Positions 15,141 through 18,236 of a stretch of DNA of 18,236 nucleotides are shown here, one piece after another (the first letter of the stretch is position 1; every line of letters begins with the position of its first letter). This DNA is from Sphingobacteriaceae bacterium (GTDB lineage Bacteria > Bacteroidota > Bacteroidia > B-17B0 > Aurantibacillaceae). Where the stretch lies: the NCBI GenBank assembly GCA_025360355.1, contig JANYCL010000320.1, forward strand, positions 1-18,236, in the 5' to 3' direction. The notes below the pieces were generated by a model, which was not told the origin of the DNA, did no database searches, and was given only the letters and a program-made list of their open reading frames with translations. A program made the translations under genes and the position numbers.

Positions 15141-15157
15141 TGCTATAAAACGTAGTA
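15141..15157. promoter_or_regulatory. Second operator-like copy O2 abutting the repressor start codon
   Basis: TGCTATAAAACGTAGTA matches O1 at 14 of 17 positions, starts 23 bp after it and ends at the base before the ATG. It would cover the transcription start. It is less symmetric than O1 and so probably a weaker site. Confidence 0.5.
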
Positions 15158-15940
15158 ATGATGATAAATAAAATAGCCAACAACCTGAAATTTTTGCGAA
15201 CTTTAAAGGGCCTTTCGCAAGAACAAATGGCCGATGAAATGGAGATTACCCGCTCGCGTATTGGTGGTTACGAAGAGGGGCGAAATGAGCCCCCCATTGA
15301 TCTGTTAATTAAGCTATCGGAGTATTTTCATATTGCTATTGATGCCCTTATTAAGGGTGATCTGAAAAAAACCAACCCCGATGCCCTAATGAAAATTGGC
15401 AAGAACCGTATTTTATTTCCTGTAATTATAGATAATGAAGGTGATGATATGATCGAATTAATTCCTGTTAAAGCTTCCGCAGGATATTTACGAGGTTATT
15501 CCGATCCTGATTATATTGAACGTTTGCCACGCATGAAATTACCGTTCTTACCGGTTGGTAAACATCGCGCGTTTCCTATTAAAGGTGATTCGATGCCGCC
15601 AATAAAAGAAGGATCATTCATCATTGGTAAATATTTAGAGAAGTTGGAAGACATGAAAGATGGTCATGCTTACGTTGTAGTAACAAAAGATGATGGTTTA
15701 AGTTACAAACGTTTGCACAACCTGAATAAAAAGGAAGGTACTGTTGAATTGCACTCCGATAATAAAATGTATCAGCCTTATAAAGTACGCTTGGAAGATG
15801 TTTTAGAGTTGTGGGAATACACTTGTTGCATTAATACCGGCGATTACCGTGATGATGAATTAAATTTAGATAGCATCATGAATATGCTGAAAGGTTTGAA
15901 AATTGAGATCGAACATATCAAAAAACAGAAGGTGAACTAA
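15158..15940 (+). CDS. XRE-family HTH repressor with S24 (LexA/CI-like) self-cleavage domain
   Basis: 260-residue cytoplasmic transcriptional regulator. Residues 6-66 form an XRE helix-turn-helix (LRTLKGLSQEQMADEMEITR, then SRIGGYEEGRNEPP). After a linker, residues about 100-225 form a peptidase S24 domain. The candidate Ala-Gly cleavage bond is 108-109 in KASAGYL, the nucleophile Ser145 is in IKGDSM and the general-base Lys184 is in LSYKRL. All elements for RecA-stimulated autoproteolysis are therefore present, as in LexA and phage CI. A C-terminal helix of about 25 residues (LDSIMNMLKGLKIEIEHIKK) may aid oligomerisation. It is transcribed divergently from the sensor operon, and its promoter contains two copies of a 17-bp operator-like sequence, so autoregulation is likely. 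Its targets, and any SOS role, are not shown by the sequence. Confidence 0.9.
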   Translation: MMINKIANNLKFLRTLKGLSQEQMADEMEITRSRIGGYEEGRNEPPIDLLIKLSEYFHIAIDALIKGDLKKTNPDALMKIGKNRILFPVIIDNEGDDMIELIPVKASAGYLRGYSDPDYIERLPRMKLPFLPVGKHRAFPIKGDSMPPIKEGSFIIGKYLEKLEDMKDGHAYVVVTKDDGLSYKRLHNLNKKEGTVELHSDNKMYQPYKVRLEDVLELWEYTCCINTGDYRDDELNLDSIMNMLKGLKIEIEHIKKQKVN

Positions 15941-15953
15941 AGTTCACCTTCTG
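15926..15953. repeat. 13-bp perfect inverted repeat straddling the repressor stop codon
   Basis: CAGAAGGTGAACT (15926-15938) and AGTTCACCTTCTG (15941-15953) are perfect inverted copies around two bases of the TAA stop. There is no T run after it on the plus strand. On the minus strand the stem is followed by T6, so it would work as an intrinsic terminator for leftward (antisense) transcripts. It directly abuts the first REP-like element. Confidence 0.8.
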
Positions 15954-15977
15954 ATCCCGAAACAAGTTCGGGATGAC
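15953..15977 (-). repeat. REP-like 25-bp palindromic element, copy 1
   Basis: Arms ATCCCGAA and TTCGGGAT (8 bp, perfect) around ACAAG, flanked by G and GAC. The same 25 bases recur exactly at 16387-16411, on the other side of the GIY-YIG gene. Orientation is named relative to copy 2. Confidence 0.85.
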
Positions 15978-16050
15978 AGTGACAGATTCATATTAAACGC
16001 TCTCATCAGAGACGGGATCGAACGGCAATATGCCAACCAAAAAACGCACG

Positions 16051-16075
16051 GTCATGCTGAACTTGTTTCAGCATC
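16051..16075 (+). repeat. REP-like 25-bp palindromic element, copy 2 (inverted, with compensatory changes)
   Basis: Arms ATGCTGAA and TTCAGCAT around CTTGT, flanked by GTC and C. Read against the reverse complement of copies 1 and 3, it differs only at two stem pairs (GCT/AGC instead of CCC/GGG). Each change is matched on the other arm, so the hairpin is preserved. It lies 12 bp before the GIY-YIG start codon. Confidence 0.8.
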
Positions 16076-16087
16076 TTTCAAAGGACA

Positions 16088-16384
16088 ATGAAATTACAAA
16101 GAAGACTTTTTGTTTACATAATGTCGAATTATGGAAGAACAACTTTTTATATTGGTGTTACAAATAACATCGAAAGAAGAGTAGCAGAGCATAAAAAGTT
16201 AGAAGGGTCTGAATTCACAACAAAATATAAACTAACAGATCTGGTTTATTACGAAGAAATATTCGGAGCGTTAAACGCAATTTTAAGAGAGAAACAACTG
16301 AAAAACTGGCATCGCGACTGGAAGCTGAATCTTATAAAAGAATTGAATCCTGAAATGCATAATCTTGCGAGAGATTGGTACTAG
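16088..16384 (+). CDS. Single-domain GIY-YIG endonuclease family protein
   Basis: 98-residue protein made of one GIY-YIG nuclease domain, the fold of UvrC's N-terminal nuclease and homing enzymes. The first motif strand is LFVYIMSN (Tyr10), the second FYIGVTNNIERR (Tyr21, Arg30), His35 follows in AEHK, and the metal-binding Glu68 is in LREKQLKNW, so the catalytic set looks complete. There is no DNA-binding partner domain or zinc finger. It is shorter than homing enzymes and fits the small YhbQ/UPF0213-like group. An AAGGA sequence ends 2 bases before the ATG. The gene is framed by three copies of a 25-bp palindrome, the nearest 3' copy starting 2 bases after its stop. A role in spreading or processing those palindromes is a hypothesis only. 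Confidence 0.88.
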   Translation: MKLQRRLFVYIMSNYGRTTFYIGVTNNIERRVAEHKKLEGSEFTTKYKLTDLVYYEEIFGALNAILREKQLKNWHRDWKLNLIKELNPEMHNLARDWY

Positions 16385-16386
16385 AA

Positions 16387-16411
16387 GATCCCGAAACAAG
16401 TTCGGGATGAC
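16387..16411 (-). repeat. REP-like 25-bp palindromic element, copy 3
   Basis: Identical over 25 bases to copy 1 (arms ATCCCGAA/TTCGGGAT). It begins 2 bases after the GIY-YIG stop codon and could also serve as the 3' hairpin of that transcript, though no T run follows. Confidence 0.85.
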
Positions 16412-16479
16412 CGGCTTCACCAGTTAAATTTTAACCCCTCCTTACACCACCTAATAATTAATTTGTATATTAGCTATAA

Positions 16480-17334
16480 GTGAAGAAGAGCTTTTTCATA
16501 GCTATAATTTCTATTTTATCTTTTCAAATTCATTCACAGGAATTGGAACTTGATGATGGTATTTACTCGGAGAAAATAAACAATAAAGATACTTCAAGAC
16601 ACCGCTACACTTCTGACAATATTTCTTATACATTTAATAAAGTGTTTATCTATGATTATTATTATCTAGATAACTCAGGTGTTAAGAAAAAATTTAATTG
16701 GAACGAATCATGGGATGAAAATAATCCACTGCAACTTACGGCATATGAAAATCCGGGAGATAATGGAATTGATAAAATCAAAATAAAGGTGGATGATTGG
16801 CTTGAGCCTTTTATTAAATATGACTCAACATTTACCCAAACTCCGTTTTCATATTTTTATTTAAATAGTAAGGGCAAATCAAAGGATACACTTAACGCAA
16901 TTTTTGATGTTGGAGATGAAAGCACTGGGGTTATTGATAATAGAAAAAACTTATGGATTCATCCTCCTAGAAGTTATACTTTCAGAATACTCCAATTAAA
17001 TCCTTATCCTTGTTATTACTTAGATGAATCTGTACAAAATTGGTCGTGGACGCTTAAAACCGGTGGCTTTTATTTAGACCAAAGATGGATTGATCAACAG
17101 GAAATGATTGAAATTAAATATGAATATGTTAGAGCTAGGGATGAAGAACTACAAACGCCCTTAGGTAAAATAATATGTAAAGTTACAAGTGCAACCGGCT
17201 CTTCTGAATTAAGTAAAGTACTAATGAAAACATATTTGAAGAGCTATTACAATTCAAAATACGGCTTTGTGAGGTTGGAATACACAAACATTAATGGTTC
17301 TAAAATCGTTATACAATTAATAGAGGTAAAGTAA
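16480..17334 (+). CDS. Exported protein of unknown function (GTG start)
   Basis: 284-residue protein beginning with GTG. The preceding codon (16477-16479) is an in-frame TAA and no ATG occurs near the N-terminus. The sequence starts at once with a signal peptide (MKKSFFIAIISILSFQIHSQ), so the GTG is secure. The mature part is polar and rich in Tyr, Asn and Lys, with no TM segment and no sorting domain; a periplasmic or surface location is likely. The C-terminal part (TPLGKIICKVTSATGSS, then YYNSKYGFVRLEYTNINGSK) reads like a beta-rich fold in which a conversion or conjugate group might be handled, but I recognise no family. Its stop lies 2 bp from the stop of the convergent DUF502 gene, with no terminator between them. 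Confidence 0.8.
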   Translation: MKKSFFIAIISILSFQIHSQELELDDGIYSEKINNKDTSRHRYTSDNISYTFNKVFIYDYYYLDNSGVKKKFNWNESWDENNPLQLTAYENPGDNGIDKIKIKVDDWLEPFIKYDSTFTQTPFSYFYLNSKGKSKDTLNAIFDVGDESTGVIDNRKNLWIHPPRSYTFRILQLNPYPCYYLDESVQNWSWTLKTGGFYLDQRWIDQQEMIEIKYEYVRARDEELQTPLGKIICKVTSATGSSELSKVLMKTYLKSYYNSKYGFVRLEYTNINGSKIVIQLIEVK

Positions 17335-17336
17335 GT

Positions 17337-17906
17337 CTAGTCGACATCCGTAACACCACCACTCACAATGAACTTCATGGTTTCGGTGCCATCGGCTTTT
17401 AGGGGTTTTATTTGAGAGGGAGAAACAATAATTAATCTTCCGGATAAAGAATAGGAGTAAGGTAAATACACTGCTACTTTATCTGCAATGCCTAAGTCTT
17501 TTAGATCTTCATGTGTTACAAAACCAATTTCTTCAATGTTCGCTTGCGGATTCGTTAATACTAAAACAGGTTTGTCGAATTTCTTTTTGTTTCCCATAAA
17601 AGCATTTGTGAAATCTTTCAGTGGAGAATAAATATGACGGATAAAAGGAGCGTGTTCTAATTTATTTTCTATGTACGAAAAAAAACTTTTAAAAATATAA
17701 GTAGATGCTAAAACTCCCATTCCAAAAATAAATGCAAGCGTGAACACAAATCCTAAGACAGTATTTACAGCAGAGTAATTTGTAATTCCTATCACAGAAA
17801 AAATTCCGGAGAAAAAATCAAACAATTTAAAAATAATCGCAACAGTGATCGCAAACGGAATGAATAAAATTAGACCTTGTATGAAGTAAGTGAGGAAACG
17901 TTTCAT
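17337..17906 (-). CDS. DUF502 family membrane protein
   Basis: 189-residue inner membrane protein. Two TM segments (about residues 9-28 and 48-70) flank a short loop. A conserved cytoplasmic block follows, with HAPFIRHIYSPLKDFTNAF (85-103), KPVLVLTNPQANIEEIGFVT, VAVYLPYSYSLSGRLIIVSPSQI and a Ser/Gly-Gly end (IVSGGVTD). This order, and the length, match DUF502 proteins, which are widespread in bacteria and plant chloroplasts and have no settled biochemical function. A possible role in membrane trafficking or transport has only been suggested for the family. There are no obvious operon partners; the deoxyhypusine-synthase-like gene lies upstream on the same strand beyond a 108-bp hairpin element. 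Confidence 0.88.
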   Translation of the reverse strand: MKRFLTYFIQGLILFIPFAITVAIIFKLFDFFSGIFSVIGITNYSAVNTVLGFVFTLAFIFGMGVLASTYIFKSFFSYIENKLEHAPFIRHIYSPLKDFTNAFMGNKKKFDKPVLVLTNPQANIEEIGFVTHEDLKDLGIADKVAVYLPYSYSLSGRLIIVSPSQIKPLKADGTETMKFIVSGGVTDVD

Positions 17907-17976
17907 AAAGCAAAATTACAAGAGGAAAGCTGTGACTTTTTTGGAATGACGTTTAATTATAAACATTGCGTTTTTA

Positions 17977-18084
17977 TTAACCTCATCCGTCTGACTTCGT
18001 CAGCCACCTTCTCCTCAAAGGAGAAGAAATTTCCCTCTCCATGAGGAGAGGGGGGACCGCGCATAGCGCGGTGGGTGAGGTTAA
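17977..18084. mobile_element. 108-bp MITE-like element of four hairpins within a terminal inverted repeat
   Basis: The ends TTAACCTCA (17977-17985) and TGAGGTTAA (18076-18084) are perfect 9-bp inverted repeats. Between them lie four successive perfect stems: CTGAC/GTCAG (17991-18003), CTTCTCCT/AGGAGAAG (18008-18026), CCCTCTCC/GGAGAGGG (18033-18052) and CCGCGC/GCGCGG (18057-18071). The whole would fold like a cloverleaf with four arms. It has no coding capacity and is GC-richer than its surroundings, as expected of a dispersed non-autonomous element. No clear target duplication was seen. Confidence 0.7.
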
Positions 18085-18097
18085 ATAACGTGTGTTG

Positions 18098-18236
18098 TTA
18101 CCACCCCAATATCCATGCAAAAATAAGCGGCGCAACAATAGTCGCATCACTTTCCACAATGAATTTTGGTGTATTGATATCTAATTTACCCCAGGTAATT
18201 TTTTCGTTTGGAACTGCACCTGAATACGAACCATAA
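18098..18236 (-). CDS. Deoxyhypusine synthase family protein, C-terminal 45 residues (5' partial)
   Basis: The minus-strand frame entering from the right edge encodes YGSYSGAVPNEKITWGKL followed by DINTPKFIVESDATIVAPLI and ends FAWILGW. The SGAxxxEKITWGKL and ESDATIVAPL blocks match the C-terminus of bacterial deoxyhypusine-synthase-like proteins, where the SWGK-type lysine (Lys17 of this fragment) corresponds to the active-site lysine that carries the aminobutyl group. True deoxyhypusine synthase modifies eIF5A; bacteria lack that target, and some bacterial members make homospermidine or have unknown roles. The bulk of the gene is outside the window. Confidence 0.87.
   Translation of the reverse strand, partial: YGSYSGAVPNEKITWGKLDINTPKFIVESDATIVAPLIFAWILGW

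Noticed and set aside
15953..16411. CRISPR array
   Set aside because: The repeats are only three, in mixed orientation, unevenly spaced and flank a gene; they are palindromic REP-like units.
17907..17976. Leaderless promoter for the DUF502 gene (minus-strand TAATTTTG at 17918-17911)
   Set aside because: The -7 match is perfect but only 4 bases from the ATG, and no -33 box is present, so it is not supported.

Overview
The window looks like AT-rich chromosomal DNA of a Bacteroidota (Bacteroidetes) bacterium. The grounds are: two large secreted proteins with type IX secretion (T9SS) C-terminal sorting domains, a TonB-dependent receptor with a carboxypeptidase-regulatory-like N-terminus, a DUF502 protein, TPR/SpoIIE signalling proteins with the linker typical of that phylum, and promoters that fit the Bacteroidota consensus TTTG-N20-TAnnTTTG. 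Two promoters match both boxes with exactly 20 bp between them (before 7536 and before 15158). No tRNA, rRNA, CRISPR array or intact insertion sequence was seen.

Layout. 1-4742: a 3-oxoadipyl-CoA-type thiolase (minus), a secreted ELWxxDGT-repeat protein with a T9SS tail (plus) closed by a strong terminator, then a minus-strand run of a Gly/His-rich exported protein, a PaaI thioesterase and a PduO-type cob(I)alamin adenosyltransferase. 4844-10234: a TonB-dependent receptor (minus) diverges from an 880-residue T9SS surface protein (plus), which ends at a strong terminator. 10253-11543: two tandem short single-stranded-DNA-binding proteins without acidic tails, a 314-bp leader/intergenic region and a small Cys-rich lipoprotein. 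11610-15940: a three-gene signalling operon divergent from an XRE-S24 (LexA/CI-like) repressor. 15926-16411: a cluster of palindromic REP-like elements around a single-domain GIY-YIG nuclease. 16480-18236: an exported protein of unknown function with a GTG start, a DUF502 membrane protein, a 108-bp hairpin-rich element with terminal inverted repeats, and the C-terminal end of a deoxyhypusine-synthase-like protein.

The most interesting region is 11610-15157. Three genes overlap by ATGA at both junctions and encode a multi-TM sensor, a multi-TM sensor fused to a SpoIIE/PP2C phosphatase, and a periplasmic-TPR/TM sensor. All three carry the same cytoplasmic linker (EKNKxxxDSIxYAKxIQ). The first and third stop exactly where the phosphatase domain would begin. 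This suggests several sensor inputs feeding one catalytic subunit through a common coiled-coil tail. The divergent repressor gene carries two 17-bp operator-like copies, one inside its promoter and one abutting its start codon, as expected for autoregulation.

Second in interest are the palindromic elements. Three 25-bp hairpins, one of which differs by compensatory stem changes, bracket the GIY-YIG gene. Near 18 kb a separate element folds as four successive hairpins inside a terminal inverted repeat.
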